DNA of 44,439 bases. Source: Candidatus Woesearchaeota archaeon (lineage in GTDB: Archaea > Nanobdellota > Nanobdellia > Woesearchaeales > GW2011-AR9). How positions within the stretch are numbered: position 1 is the first letter of the stretch; the number at the start of each line of letters is the position of its first letter. The notes below the pieces were generated by a model. That model did no database searches and was not told the DNA's origin. It worked only from the letters and a program-made list of their open reading frames with translations. The stretch covers positions 1 through 44,439 of the forward strand of contig JACRPH010000047.1 of NCBI GenBank assembly GCA_016214025.1, written 5' to 3'. Below are positions 15,816 through 24,581 of the stretch, in pieces. The position numbers and the translations under genes are program-made.

Positions 15816-17873
15816 TCACTTGGCAAGCTTAAACAGTTCTTCGTAAAACTCCTCCACATTTTTACCGTATTTGGCGGAGACGCCTACAACTTTATACTGG
15901 GGGAAAGCGGATTGAACGGCATCTATGCTTGCTTTCTTAAGGTCAACTTTGTTAGCGGCAATTAGCACCGGAATATCTCTTGCTTGTAGGTTTCCCAGAA
16001 TGGTAACGTTGACTTGGGAGTAAGGGTCTTGGGTCGCATCTAGGACTACGATAACGGAATCCATCTTATCCAGCCATTTGATGGAATCTATAACCCCTTT
16101 AGTAGCTTCTTTGGCTCTCTTCTTGGACTCGTCTTTGTTTAATCCTTTACGCATAAAATCCTCAAAATCCACTTTAGTAGCAATGCCGGGAGTATCTACC
16201 AGCGAGAAAGTAAGCTGTTTACCTCTTTTATTCTTTATGGTAACCTGCTCTTTCATGATAATCTCCCGGGTTTCATGCGGAATGTGAGAAACGGCAGACA
16301 TGCTTTCTCCCAGCCAGTCTTCGCAGATGCGGTTGGCTAGAGTGCTGTTATGGGCAATTAACCCATTAGAAATCATAAACGTGTGTGTGTCTTCAATAGT
16401 AAGGTCGTAAACATAACTATCGTAAGGCATCTTCTCTATGGAAATGATATTATCCCACCGGCAATCACTATTAGCAATTTTAGATATCAAAGGATGACTG
16501 TTCACCTCAGCCATATTCTTCAGCCGATGGTAGCTAATGCGGTTGTTATGTAGCATTCTAGCCCCATGTTTCCCATCCAGAAAGAATTCGGCTTGAGTTA
16601 ATCCCTGCTGCTTTCTAATCTTTTCCAAAAGCCCAACTATGGGGAGTGTAAAAGCGTTTCTTTTTAGGGGCACTGGATGATTATTCTGGCATAATTGTTC
16701 TAATCGCTCTTTCTTGTAGCCAATGGTAAATCCAATGTTATTTCGGAACAGCTTATGATTATCACTGCCTCTGATAGACAACCGGTAGTAAGACTGCCCT
16801 TTTACTTTCTTTTCCCAGAACTTGCCTACGATGCCAAACCGATTTAGCAGCAACTGCACCTGCTCTACTAATTTTCTGCTCTTACTGGAGTACTCAATTT
16901 CTTTTCCTCCCGCAGATTTAACGTTCTTGCTTACATATCCTTCACAATCATACAAAGTTTTAAGCAGCTCTGCAGTAAGGTTATCGGGCAGGCCCATTAA
17001 TTGAGCCGGAATTTCTTTGGATTCTGCTGTCCCCGGCTTTAAATGTAATATTTCTTCAAGGTAATCCGTAAGTGTTTTTGAGCTTACATCCAAAGCAACA
17101 GAACCCTTTCTAAATCTCTTGATTGGCTGCAGCTTAAACAGTTCTAGGCTAAGCTTCTCAAAATCATTAATAAGATTATCATCCTGATTGGTGAAAATTA
17201 TTCGATTTTGAGTGTGGTAGCTTTCAGTTATAGCATAACCTACGAATCGTACCAGCCGGTCGTCAACTATAGATGGCACAGTGATGCCTTTTGGATGATG
17301 CCACTTCGCCGGGGATATAAGCATTCCGTTTTCATACTGGTAGTGCGCTTCTTGTACTACAGGCAGAGTGATGGTAGAAGCCAGAGCTGCTTTTTGAGCT
17401 ACGGAGATACAGTCACCCACTTTTAATTCCGAGCTTAAGATTTTATTAATTCCACCGTTGGAAATGGTAATTAAGGGATGATTTGGGGTTACTTTAATCT
17501 CCCTTCCGCTGGAAGTAGTAATTTTGTAGATGTCTCCGGTATATTTCTGTGCATATACGAAAGAAATCTTCTTAGGAACGATCTTAAGGTTTTCAGTGTC
17601 AAGACTAGGTACAACTAAATCCAACTCACTACAATCAATAAACGTCTCTTGAAAATTAGCGCATGAATTAAAGTTACCTAGTTTGTCTCTGACTTCTTCA
17701 AATATCTCTTGGATGGATTTGATTTCTCCATTAAATTGTACAATTTTAGTATCGGAAGTAACGCACTTTCCACCATTCGGCGGCCCATATAACCCTAGCT
17801 TAACCTGATCCCGTTTAGCAAACGGATTAAATGAAAGTAACTTCAACAGCTTCTCGAAAAATGAATTTACCAT
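15816..17873 (-). CDS. Era-like GTP-binding protein interrupted by an intein
   Basis: A 685-residue precursor. The exteins (residues 1-36 and 510-685) form a small GTPase of 212 residues: P-loop GPPNGGK|ST, G3 DTPG, G4 NKVD, G5 SAK. This is the archaeal Era-like/COG1100 protein that neighbours DUF2073 and OapC. Residues 37-509 are an intein inserted between the invariant P-loop lysine and the following serine, so the protein cannot bind GTP until splicing occurs. There is a T-rich, AT-rich region upstream at 17874-17994. Confidence 0.9.
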   Translation of the reverse strand: MVNSFFEKLLKLLSFNPFAKRDQVKLGLYGPPNGGKCVTSDTKIVQFNGEIKSIQEIFEEVRDKLGNFNSCANFQETFIDCSELDLVVPSLDTENLKIVPKKISFVYAQKYTGDIYKITTSSGREIKVTPNHPLITISNGGINKILSSELKVGDCISVAQKAALASTITLPVVQEAHYQYENGMLISPAKWHHPKGITVPSIVDDRLVRFVGYAITESYHTQNRIIFTNQDDNLINDFEKLSLELFKLQPIKRFRKGSVALDVSSKTLTDYLEEILHLKPGTAESKEIPAQLMGLPDNLTAELLKTLYDCEGYVSKNVKSAGGKEIEYSSKSRKLVEQVQLLLNRFGIVGKFWEKKVKGQSYYRLSIRGSDNHKLFRNNIGFTIGYKKERLEQLCQNNHPVPLKRNAFTLPIVGLLEKIRKQQGLTQAEFFLDGKHGARMLHNNRISYHRLKNMAEVNSHPLISKIANSDCRWDNIISIEKMPYDSYVYDLTIEDTHTFMISNGLIAHNSTLANRICEDWLGESMSAVSHIPHETREIIMKEQVTIKNKRGKQLTFSLVDTPGIATKVDFEDFMRKGLNKDESKKRAKEATKGVIDSIKWLDKMDSVIVVLDATQDPYSQVNVTILGNLQARDIPVLIAANKVDLKKASIDAVQSAFPQYKVVGVSAKYGKNVEEFYEELFKLAK
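16347..17765 (-). mobile_element. Intein with LAGLIDADG-type homing endonuclease region
   Basis: A 473-residue intein. Block A is CVTSDTKIV (C1 nucleophile). Block B is GREIKVTPNHPLITI with the T-x-x-H residues. Block F is DSYVYDLTIEDTHTFMISNG. It ends in HN before the +1 serine. Between B and F are two degenerate LAGLIDADG-like helices, FVGYAITESYHT and LLKTLYDCEGYVS, each keeping an acidic residue, and an HTH-like stretch (LTQAEFFLDGKHGARML). All splicing residues are present, so protein splicing is expected. Endonuclease activity is uncertain. Confidence 0.9.
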
Positions 17874-17994
17874 AATACCATCCCCTTTTGTAGTAAATGA
17901 AGCAATTAAGCGGGGCTTATTAAAGTTTTTGGTGGTGGAGTGATAAGATGAATCAACAACAAAATATATAATCTACCGCACCATTACCTCGCTT

Positions 17995-20553
17995 ATGCTG
18001 GAAAAAGAGGGAGAGGCCTGGTCAATTGCTCTAAAAGAACTATTCAGCCAGCTTAAAAGCTCTGATACAGGCTTAACCACCTCCGAAGCAGAGAAAAGGC
18101 TGAAAGAGCAAGGTTTGAATGACCTAAGCCGGAAAGAAGAGCATGATGCGTGGGATATTCTATTCTACCAATTTAAGAATCCATTGGTTCTGGTGCTTCT
18201 GGCTGCAACTATCATCTCTTATTTTCTGGGAGAGAAGGTAGAAGCAATAGTGATTCTATCTATAGTTGCGTTGAATATCTTGTTGGGATTTGTTCAGGAA
18301 TTCCGTGCTGAAAAAGCCAGCCGCGAACTTAAAAAATATGTTTCATTGAAAGTTAAAGTGTTCCGAGAAGGAGAACTGAAAGAAATCGATTCCAAGCATC
18401 TGGTTCCTGGCGATGTAGTTTATCTTAATATTGGAGACCTGGTTCCGGCAGATATACGCTTGTTTTATGTAGATAATTTTACTACCGATGAATCTCCGCT
18501 GACTGGTGAATCGATTCCGGTGCTAAAGAAGATAACTTCAGTCCCGCCGCATCATGATTTGCCTTCACAATTGTTTAATATGGCGTTTATGGGCACCTTC
18601 GTTTCCAGCGGTTCGGGGAAAGGAATCGTAACTCATACTGGGGAGAAGACTTTTTTTGGCAGAACTGCAGCTTATCTCAAGAAAAAAGAGCCGGAAGCAA
18701 ATTTCCAGAAAAGCATCCATAAGTTCAGCAATTTCTTATTGAAAGTTATTTTAGCCATGACCGTGTTTATCTTTATTTCTAATGCCCTATTAGGCAAGGG
18801 CTATTTCAGCTCATTTATGTTTGCGTTAGCCTTAGCCGTAGGAATTACTCCGGAAATTTTACCATTGATTATGACCGTAACTTTATCTAACGGCGCATTA
18901 AAAATGGCGAAAGAGAAAGTTATTACCAAAAGGCTTGCTTCTATTGAAGATTTGGGTAATATCGATACGTTATGCTGTGATAAAACCGGAACTTTAACTG
19001 AAGGCAGGCTTACATTAGAGAAATATCTTAATCTGAACCAAGAGAAAGAGCCTCGATTAGTGCTGTATGGAATGTTGTGCAATTCCAGCCAAGGCCTGAA
19101 TAAAAAAGCATTAGATAATCCGATTGATAAATCTATCTGGGCCCATACACTGGCTAAGTCATTATTGCCTAAGCTGAAAGAGTATACTTTCATTGATGAG
19201 AATGAATTTGATTTTGAGCGAAGAAGGATGAGTGTAATTGTAAAGAAAGATGATATGCAGTTATTGTTAGTTAAAGGCGCTCCGGATGCGGTACTTAAAG
19301 TATGTGACTTTGCTCAACTTAATGATCACAAGTGTAAGTTATCTTCTGCATTGAAATTTGAAGTTGAGAGAAGAGTAAAAAGCTACGAGAGTAATGGGTA
19401 TAGAGTAATTGCTGTAGCCGAAAAGCCCTATTCTAAACATAAATCAACTAAATATGACGAAACCGGTCTGACTCTGCTGGGTTTTCTGCTGTTTTTAGAC
19501 CCGCCTAAAAAATCGGCTCGGGAAGCGTTAAGTCTGTTGGCCAAGTTGGGAGTTAAGGTTAAGGTTATCAGCGGAGATAGTCCCGTGGTTACTAAACATA
19601 TCTGCCACGAGGTGGGGTTGGTTATTGCTGAAAGAATAGTAATTACCGGAGAAGAATTAGAACTGCTTAGCCCGGCGCAGTTGGAGCAGTATGCTCAGCG
19701 ATATAATGTTTTTGCCCGGGTAACGCCGGAACAGAAGTATAAATTAGTGGCCAGTTTAAATCGTGAAGGCCATATCGTCGGATTTCTGGGAGACGGGATT
19801 AATGATGCGCCGGCATTAAGAGCTGCTGATGTAGGAATTTCAGTAGATACGGCCAGCGGAATCGCTAAAGATGCCGCAGATATAATTTTGTTGAACAAGA
19901 GTCTGCACGTGCTGATAGATGGAATAAAACAAGGCCGGAAAGTGTTTGGGAATATTACCAAGTATGTGTTGAATACCATCAGCGCTAATTATGGAAATAT
20001 GTTTACGGTAGCATTATCTTCATTGTTTATGAAATTTATCCCTTTGCTTCCAGTGCAGATATTATTGAACAATTTTATCAGCGATGTACCAAATTTAGCT
20101 ATCTCTACCGATAAAGTTGATGAAGAGTTGCTGCACAAGCCGCGCAAGTGGAATATCAAGCTTATCTCTCGATTTATGGTCTACTTTGGGCTGCTCAGCA
20201 CTTTTTTTGACCTCCTGTTGATTTTTGCGATGTTGTATGTGTTTAAAGTTAATTTAGAAGTATTTAGGACATCTTGGTTTGTAGAGTCAGTTATTTCCGA
20301 GATAATTATTTTGTTTGCCCTGAGGACGCATCTGTCTTTCTTTAGGAGCAAGCCCAGTGTATGGTTAGTGTTGGTATCTATTGGGGCAGTAGTGTTCTCA
20401 TTGGCTCTGCCGTTCTGGGCTTTTTCGCAGCAGCTGTTTGAGTTTGTGCCCCTAGACTGGAAGATGCTGGTATTAATTGGAGCGATATTAGGAGCTTACT
20501 TTACGACGATAGAATTAGCTAAGAAACGGTTCTTTAGGAAGTTCAGTGAGTAG
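17995..20553 (+). CDS. MgtA-like cation-translocating P-type ATPase
   Basis: An 852-residue P-type ATPase with all core motifs: actuator TGES (SPLTGESIPV), phosphorylation site D329-KTGT (CCDKTGTLTEG), nucleotide-binding KGAPDAV, and hinge GDGINDAPAL. Transmembrane helix 4 carries VGITPEILPLIMTVTLSNGA, which resembles the VGLTPEMLPMIV of magnesium ATPases (MgtA/MgtB) better than the calcium or proton pumps. Ten membrane helices are expected. An ATATATAA box lies 33 nt before the ATG. Magnesium import is inferred from helix 4, and the nearby MgtC-family gene fits it. Confidence 0.88.
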   Translation: MLEKEGEAWSIALKELFSQLKSSDTGLTTSEAEKRLKEQGLNDLSRKEEHDAWDILFYQFKNPLVLVLLAATIISYFLGEKVEAIVILSIVALNILLGFVQEFRAEKASRELKKYVSLKVKVFREGELKEIDSKHLVPGDVVYLNIGDLVPADIRLFYVDNFTTDESPLTGESIPVLKKITSVPPHHDLPSQLFNMAFMGTFVSSGSGKGIVTHTGEKTFFGRTAAYLKKKEPEANFQKSIHKFSNFLLKVILAMTVFIFISNALLGKGYFSSFMFALALAVGITPEILPLIMTVTLSNGALKMAKEKVITKRLASIEDLGNIDTLCCDKTGTLTEGRLTLEKYLNLNQEKEPRLVLYGMLCNSSQGLNKKALDNPIDKSIWAHTLAKSLLPKLKEYTFIDENEFDFERRRMSVIVKKDDMQLLLVKGAPDAVLKVCDFAQLNDHKCKLSSALKFEVERRVKSYESNGYRVIAVAEKPYSKHKSTKYDETGLTLLGFLLFLDPPKKSAREALSLLAKLGVKVKVISGDSPVVTKHICHEVGLVIAERIVITGEELELLSPAQLEQYAQRYNVFARVTPEQKYKLVASLNREGHIVGFLGDGINDAPALRAADVGISVDTASGIAKDAADIILLNKSLHVLIDGIKQGRKVFGNITKYVLNTISANYGNMFTVALSSLFMKFIPLLPVQILLNNFISDVPNLAISTDKVDEELLHKPRKWNIKLISRFMVYFGLLSTFFDLLLIFAMLYVFKVNLEVFRTSWFVESVISEIIILFALRTHLSFFRSKPSVWLVLVSIGAVVFSLALPFWAFSQQLFEFVPLDWKMLVLIGAILGAYFTTIELAKKRFFRKFSE

Positions 20554-20635
20554 AAGGCATGTGACCATAACAGTCACCGCTGCCCTGCCTACTGAGATAG
20601 GCACTAAATCTCTCTTCCTATTAAAAGAAGAACAT

Positions 20636-20731
20636 CAATTATAGTAAGTGACACTAATTTTTATACAAAATGTCACTTACTTATTAGGAGATGACATACT
20701 ATTTGTATAATTATTTATGTCATCGAGTATA
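20636..20731 (-). repeat. Double-dyad repeat, copy B (inverted relative to A)
   Basis: 96 nt whose reverse complement matches 9249-9345 apart from about nine differences concentrated in the loops. The dyad arms and the linker CTCCTAATAAGT are kept. It lies between the P-type ATPase and tRNA-Leu, away from any start codon, which argues against a purely operator role. A and B are about 11.3 kb apart in opposite orientation. Confidence 0.85.
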
Positions 20732-20747
20732 CTTCCAGCAATTAATT

Positions 20748-20755
20748 TTATATAC
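20748..20755 (+). promoter_or_regulatory. TATA box of tRNA-Leu
   Basis: A TTTATATA-type box lies about 31 nt before the first base of the tRNA acceptor stem, the same spacing as for protein genes here. Confidence 0.5.
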
Positions 20756-20778
20756 TACTCATGGTTTCACAACTCTGC

Positions 20779-20983
20779 GCGGGGATAGCAAAGTCTGGTC
20801 AAATGAAAACCAGAGTTTTCGATGGACGAAAACGAAGTTTTCGGACTATATGCGCAGGACTTAAGCCCATCAGAGGAACACCAGCAATTGAAGCTGGATG
20901 TAAGTCATCCTGTCCCTTAGTGGGTTCGAGGGTTCGAATGGCAAGCAATTAAATTTGCAGCTAAGAAATTCCCTTTCCCCGCA
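20779..20983 (+). tRNA. tRNA-Leu (anticodon UAA) with three introns
   Basis: A 205-nt gene folding into an ~86-nt class II tRNA. The acceptor is GCGGGGA/TCCCCGC. The D stem is GCA/TGC with GG in the loop. The anticodon stem is CAGGA/TCCTG with anticodon TAA. The variable arm is CCC/GGG. The T stem is GAGGG/CCCTT with loop TTCGAAT. Three segments interrupt it: D loop, about 20804-20850 (two hairpins sharing GAAAAC/GTTTTC arms); anticodon loop after 37, about 20866-20906 (CCAGC/GCTGG hairpin); T loop near 59-60, about 20940-20970. Boundaries are uncertain by a few bases. Mature stems pair fully, so this is unlikely to be a pseudogene. Confidence 0.85.
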
Positions 20984-21134
20984 CTCATTTTCTTTTTGAC
21001 GAAGGGAAATACAATATATAGCAACTTTTAAATATAGGTTGTAAAATATAGCTTTAAGTGTCTAAATGTTTAAATATACCTATCCTGCCCTAATTTTTCA
21101 GAGGTGGGGATGGAAAAATATCGGGGGTGTTAAA

Positions 21135-21407
21135 TTGATTAAAAAGAAGGGTATTTTTGACGTGTTTTTCCGAGAAAAACCCGCTATGATGTTGGTCGAG
21201 CTAAAAAATGCTGATGCCAATGTCTATGCTTCAGTTCTGGCGAAGCAGATCGACTGCACGTATTCACACGTAGTAAAGATATTGCAGGAAATGCAGAAAG
21301 CTGAATTGATTCGGTTTAAAAAAGAAGGCCGTTTAAAATTATTAGAGCTGACCAAGAAAGGCACGGATATTGCTTCTAACATTGAAAGCATAAGGACAAT
21401 GCTATAA
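21135..21407 (+). CDS. Small MarR-like winged-helix protein
   Basis: About 90 residues. LAKQIDCTYSHVVKILQEMQKAELIRFKKEGRLKLLELTKKGTDIA is a clear winged helix with recognition helix and wing, ending in a short helix. It is about the size of a single-domain archaeal MarR/PadR-like regulator. The TTG start at 21135 is chosen because GGGGGTG lies 6 nt upstream; the alternative ATG at 21066 would add an uncharacteristic segment and overlaps an AT-rich box. Two T-tracts follow the stop. Confidence 0.7.
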   Translation: MIKKKGIFDVFFREKPAMMLVELKNADANVYASVLAKQIDCTYSHVVKILQEMQKAELIRFKKEGRLKLLELTKKGTDIASNIESIRTML

Positions 21408-21433
21408 TTTTTTTTAATAGCTTTTATTTTTTT
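21406..21433 (+). terminator. T-tract terminator between convergent genes
   Basis: Two runs of eight T residues directly follow the stop codon of the winged-helix gene, consistent with archaeal T-tract termination. Confidence 0.5.
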
Positions 21434-21436
21434 TGT

Positions 21437-21667
21437 TTATTCCTTCTTCATCACTCTGCTCACACATAGTGCATCGTTAGTTCCAGGATTCATGCACACA
21501 TCTTCTGTCTGGGCAATTCTATCATCACAGTCAGAATCTTCGTAGCAGGCAACAGTCTCAGCTACAATCGCGCTGGTTATCCCAGAATTCTCTCCCATCA
21601 TAAAACCAATAACTGCGATTATCCCAATTAAAAGTACAATCATTATTGCTGACTTAATTCTATGCAT
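21437..21667 (-). CDS. Small membrane-anchored Cys-containing protein
   Basis: A 76-residue protein. One N-terminal membrane helix or signal anchor (IKSAIMIVLLIGIIAVIGFMMG) precedes a short outside domain with four cysteines in a C-x5-C, then C, then C pattern (ACYEDSDCDD…DVCMN…ALC). The segment resembles the C-x-x-D-x-D-C repeats of the lipoprotein at the end of the window. A GAGGTG site precedes the chosen ATG. Function unknown; probably exported. Confidence 0.6.
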   Translation of the reverse strand: MHRIKSAIMIVLLIGIIAVIGFMMGENSGITSAIVAETVACYEDSDCDDRIAQTEDVCMNPGTNDALCVSRVMKKE

Positions 21668-21753
21668 CTGTTTCACCTCTTTACAACCGATAAAAACAAA
21701 TAAAAATAAAAAACTTTCGGTTTATTGTGGCATCCAACGGCTTAAGTGAAATC

Positions 21754-21896
21754 AGTGATTTTAGCACTGCGGGTGCTCAGTTGATGTGAATACTCTAATG
21801 CACACTCCGCACCACAAGTTGTGCTTAGTAACCACAACGCTACGTGTGCCCTATGTGATAATTGATATTCGCACCCAAGGCAGTGCTAAAATCACT
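21754..21896. ncRNA. Long hairpin element downstream of S15
   Basis: AGTGATTTTAGCACTGC (21754-21770) pairs perfectly over 17 bp with 21880-21896. After a 3-nt bulge, GGGTGC (21771-21776) pairs with GCACCC (21871-21876). The inside holds further pairs, including a GTTGTG/CACAAC hairpin and GCACAC/GTGTGC. The result is a ~143-nt rod without a coding frame. It lies 21 nt after the stop of the S15 gene. A structured RNA, a transcript end or a palindromic mobile element are all possible. No RNase P, SRP or 5S signature is visible. Confidence 0.55.
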
Positions 21897-21917
21897 TAGT
21901 ATATTGGATGTCACGGT

Positions 21918-22370
21918 TTATTCCAGGTACATCTTCAGCCTATTTAAATCTAAGGTCCAATTCGTAGGCAGCCTGCCTGAACGCTTATAATACTTAACCA
22001 AGCGGTTTATCTTGGACATGGTTAAGATTAATCCTCTCTTAGCTGAATAATCATGTATATTCTTCTCTAAATGCTGTCTCACCCCAATCAATCTTCGAAT
22101 TAAAGCCACCACATCATCAGGTAATTCCGAGGTAATCTTGCTCTCTTTAAGCAGAGTGCTGATGCTTTTGTTGGTAATAGCTTTTACGCTGTTAATCCCA
22201 TGCACATCTCTTAAGATAAGCCCAATTTCTGAAGTGCTTTTGCCGGCTTTGGCATATTTCATAGCCAGCTTTTCTACTTCCTTTTCTTTATACGGTGCCC
22301 ATGACGGCACTTTCTTCACCGGCTTCTTGCTGCCGCTTTTTCCTCTTGCTCGGGAATGCATTTTTGCCAT
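21918..22370 (-). CDS. rps15: Small ribosomal subunit protein uS15
   Basis: A 150-residue protein of the long archaeal/eukaryotic S15 type (eukaryotic S13). The extended N-terminus (MHSRARGKSGSKKP, then PSWAPYKEKEVEKLAMKYAKAG) is followed by the S15 core with GVRQHLEKNIHDYSAKRGLILTMSKINRLVKYYKRSGRLP. It binds the 16S rRNA central domain. It is a stand-alone gene on the minus strand with the long hairpin element just beyond its stop. Confidence 0.95.
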   Translation of the reverse strand: MAKMHSRARGKSGSKKPVKKVPSWAPYKEKEVEKLAMKYAKAGKSTSEIGLILRDVHGINSVKAITNKSISTLLKESKITSELPDDVVALIRRLIGVRQHLEKNIHDYSAKRGLILTMSKINRLVKYYKRSGRLPTNWTLDLNRLKMYLE

Positions 22371-22540
22371 AGTTATTTACCTCGGTTTAATTATTTTAAA
22401 CGGTCAATGGAGAATTAACACTGCAACAACTTACGGTTGCATCTCCAGTATAAGCAAGTCCAGCTGAACCGACCTATCTCTCCACGATACCACTTCAGAA
22501 AAGAGCATTATTTATAAACATTTGGTGATTTCTTGAAATA

Positions 22541-23701
22541 ATGATAGAGACGATGTTACCAGATTATCATGGAAATAGTTTGGTTAACTTGATGAGTTGC
22601 ATCCTTCATGGTTTTGGAGGAAGAAGCAAGTATAAAGTCACTGATCCTGCTTTAGTTAAAGAAATAAAATCAGCTAAGAATGTAGTTTTGTTGCTTATCG
22701 ACGGAATGGGTGCAGACGTAGTAGCTAAGTTGAAGAAAGCGAACAAAAATAGTTTTCTGGCGAAATATTATTGCCGAAACTTAACTTCAGTATTTCCTTC
22801 GACGACTATCTCAGCAATCACTACTTCGTTTACTGGAATGGCTCCGGGAGAGCACGGATTAGTCGCATGGTATATGTATCTGAAAGAGTTTAAAGACGTA
22901 ATTGCGATACTTCCTTTGCATAATTGGGAGCATAAGAATGCAGATCGGAGCATTAAGTTTGCCTACCCCCAGCCTTTATTTGATAAAATCACTGTCGAGA
23001 GCCATACAATAATTAAGAAAGGCTTCTATAAGAGTTCCTATAACGAGCACTTTTGCCGGAAGCCGATAAAATGGGGTATAAATAACTTTAACGGATTATT
23101 AACCAAGCTCGAGAAAGCAGTGAAATACAGCGATAACCGAAAATACATTTATGCTTATTGGGGTGAATATGACCACTTCTGCCACTTTTATGGAAAAGAA
23201 AGCCCTAAGAGCTGGAAACATCTGCGGGAGCTTGATGCTAAGCTGGGAATACTGGTTAAGAAACTTAAAGGAACCGATACTTTACTATTGATAACTGCTG
23301 ACCATGGGCACATTAGTACTTCTAAACAGAGAACCATTATTCTAGACAAACATGCTCACTTCATGGAATGTCAGGAGCTTCCTACTGGAGGAGAGCCTAG
23401 AGCATTGTTTTGTTATGTGTTGCCGCAGAAAACCCAGCAGTTTGAGCAATACGTCCGGCATCACTTGCAGAAATATTGCACCTTGCATACGGCACAGGAA
23501 TTGGTAGATAAAGGCTATTTTGGGTTATTTAAACCGCATCCGCAATTGTTGAGCAGAATAGGAGATTATGTGTTAATCCTAAAAGAAAATTATGCGTTTA
23601 AAGAGCATCCACCGGAGAAAAAGAAGGAATTGTTCATTGGCAATCATGGCGGGGTTAGCAAAGAAGAGATGACCATTCCACTGGTTAAAGTGAAGTTGTA
23701 G
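22541..23701 (+). CDS. Type I phosphodiesterase / nucleotide pyrophosphatase family protein
   Basis: A 386-residue alkaline-phosphatase-fold enzyme. Metal-binding and nucleophile motifs are visible in order: VVLLLIDGMGADV (Asp ligand), LTSVFPSTTISAITTSFTG (nucleophile Thr), WGEYDHFCH (Asp/His ligands) and ITADHGH, then HAHF. The family splits phosphodiesters or pyrophosphates. No signal peptide is visible, so a cytoplasmic site is likely. A TTTATAAA box is about 31 nt before the ATG, and a GGTGAT site also precedes it. Confidence 0.85.
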   Translation: MIETMLPDYHGNSLVNLMSCILHGFGGRSKYKVTDPALVKEIKSAKNVVLLLIDGMGADVVAKLKKANKNSFLAKYYCRNLTSVFPSTTISAITTSFTGMAPGEHGLVAWYMYLKEFKDVIAILPLHNWEHKNADRSIKFAYPQPLFDKITVESHTIIKKGFYKSSYNEHFCRKPIKWGINNFNGLLTKLEKAVKYSDNRKYIYAYWGEYDHFCHFYGKESPKSWKHLRELDAKLGILVKKLKGTDTLLLITADHGHISTSKQRTIILDKHAHFMECQELPTGGEPRALFCYVLPQKTQQFEQYVRHHLQKYCTLHTAQELVDKGYFGLFKPHPQLLSRIGDYVLILKENYAFKEHPPEKKKELFIGNHGGVSKEEMTIPLVKVKL

Positions 23702-23815
23702 CCGCAGCTAAAATAAATTCCAGAAACTCTAGGCAGCTTTGGCACTTTCTGTCACGGCAAAACGGGCAATAATTGCTTCTTGTTGCTGGAATCCTTCTGG
23801 TAAGCCCATTTAAAC

Positions 23816-24451
23816 TCACGCCACTTTCATCAATTCATCCCAAATCCGGCGGGAAGAATAACCCATTGTATACAAACCCAAGCCATCTGCAATCTCCTTA
23901 ATCAGAGGCTCTAATGGCTCAGAAAGAACTTCCCGGTTTCCTTTTGCCCATCTTTGGACTTTCTCTTTCATCTTTCTAACTACCGGTGCGGGAATTACTC
24001 CTCGGGTATTGCAGAGAATCAGAGTATAATGTTGGGAAAGATAGTTTTTGATAGTGGCGATATTAGCTGTCACTCCCCGCTGAAGCTTATCCTGTAAAGC
24101 CGCTAACTCTGGAGCCTCTGGGGGAAGGCTCTCTATCGCTGCGCTTACCTGCCATTCCAAGTATTCCCGCAGCTTCTCCACGCAGTGATCCAAAGTATAG
24201 GGAGTACAGCTAGCTCTGCGATGATTCTTAGAGGGCCATTGCTTGCGGTTCTCTTCCGCCAGGCATTCGGTGATTCTCCAACGCACCTCGGGGCCTATTT
24301 CCAAAGTAGCCAGGCGATCCCGAATGCGGTTTATGGAGAAGAGTTCTAAATCTTTCAGAGCTTGGTAAGGCAGATTAGACTGTTCTGCACGCATTTCCAA
24401 ATGCTGTTCTTGCCGTTGCGGTTGGACATAGCCAGAGGTATCTTCAGTCAT
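23816..24451 (-). CDS. Hypothetical 211-residue helical protein
   Basis: No family recognised. It is mostly helical, with a Gln/Glu-rich N-terminus (VQPQRQEQHLEMRAEQ). Codon use appears richer in G and C than its neighbours, which may point to a different history. The leaderless start is supported by TTTATAAA about 29 nt upstream of the ATG. It stands alone between the phosphodiesterase and the possible SecB-like gene. Confidence 0.6.
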   Translation of the reverse strand: MTEDTSGYVQPQRQEQHLEMRAEQSNLPYQALKDLELFSINRIRDRLATLEIGPEVRWRITECLAEENRKQWPSKNHRRASCTPYTLDHCVEKLREYLEWQVSAAIESLPPEAPELAALQDKLQRGVTANIATIKNYLSQHYTLILCNTRGVIPAPVVRKMKEKVQRWAKGNREVLSEPLEPLIKEIADGLGLYTMGYSSRRIWDELMKVA

Positions 24452-24581
24452 GAACTAGCAGGAAAAGGCGGATTTTATAAAGATTGTGAAGAAAATTCTG
24501 CAGGAATTAATATGAGGGTTTGCTCAACATCCCGGCACATCATCGAGCAGTTCTGGGCCTTCTTCCAGTGTTATAAAGCTT

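Noticed and set aside
20761-20952. Open frame over the tRNA-Leu region starting MVSQLCAGIAKSGQ
   Set aside because: It lies across tRNA stems and introns; the coding look is a by-product of the RNA sequence.
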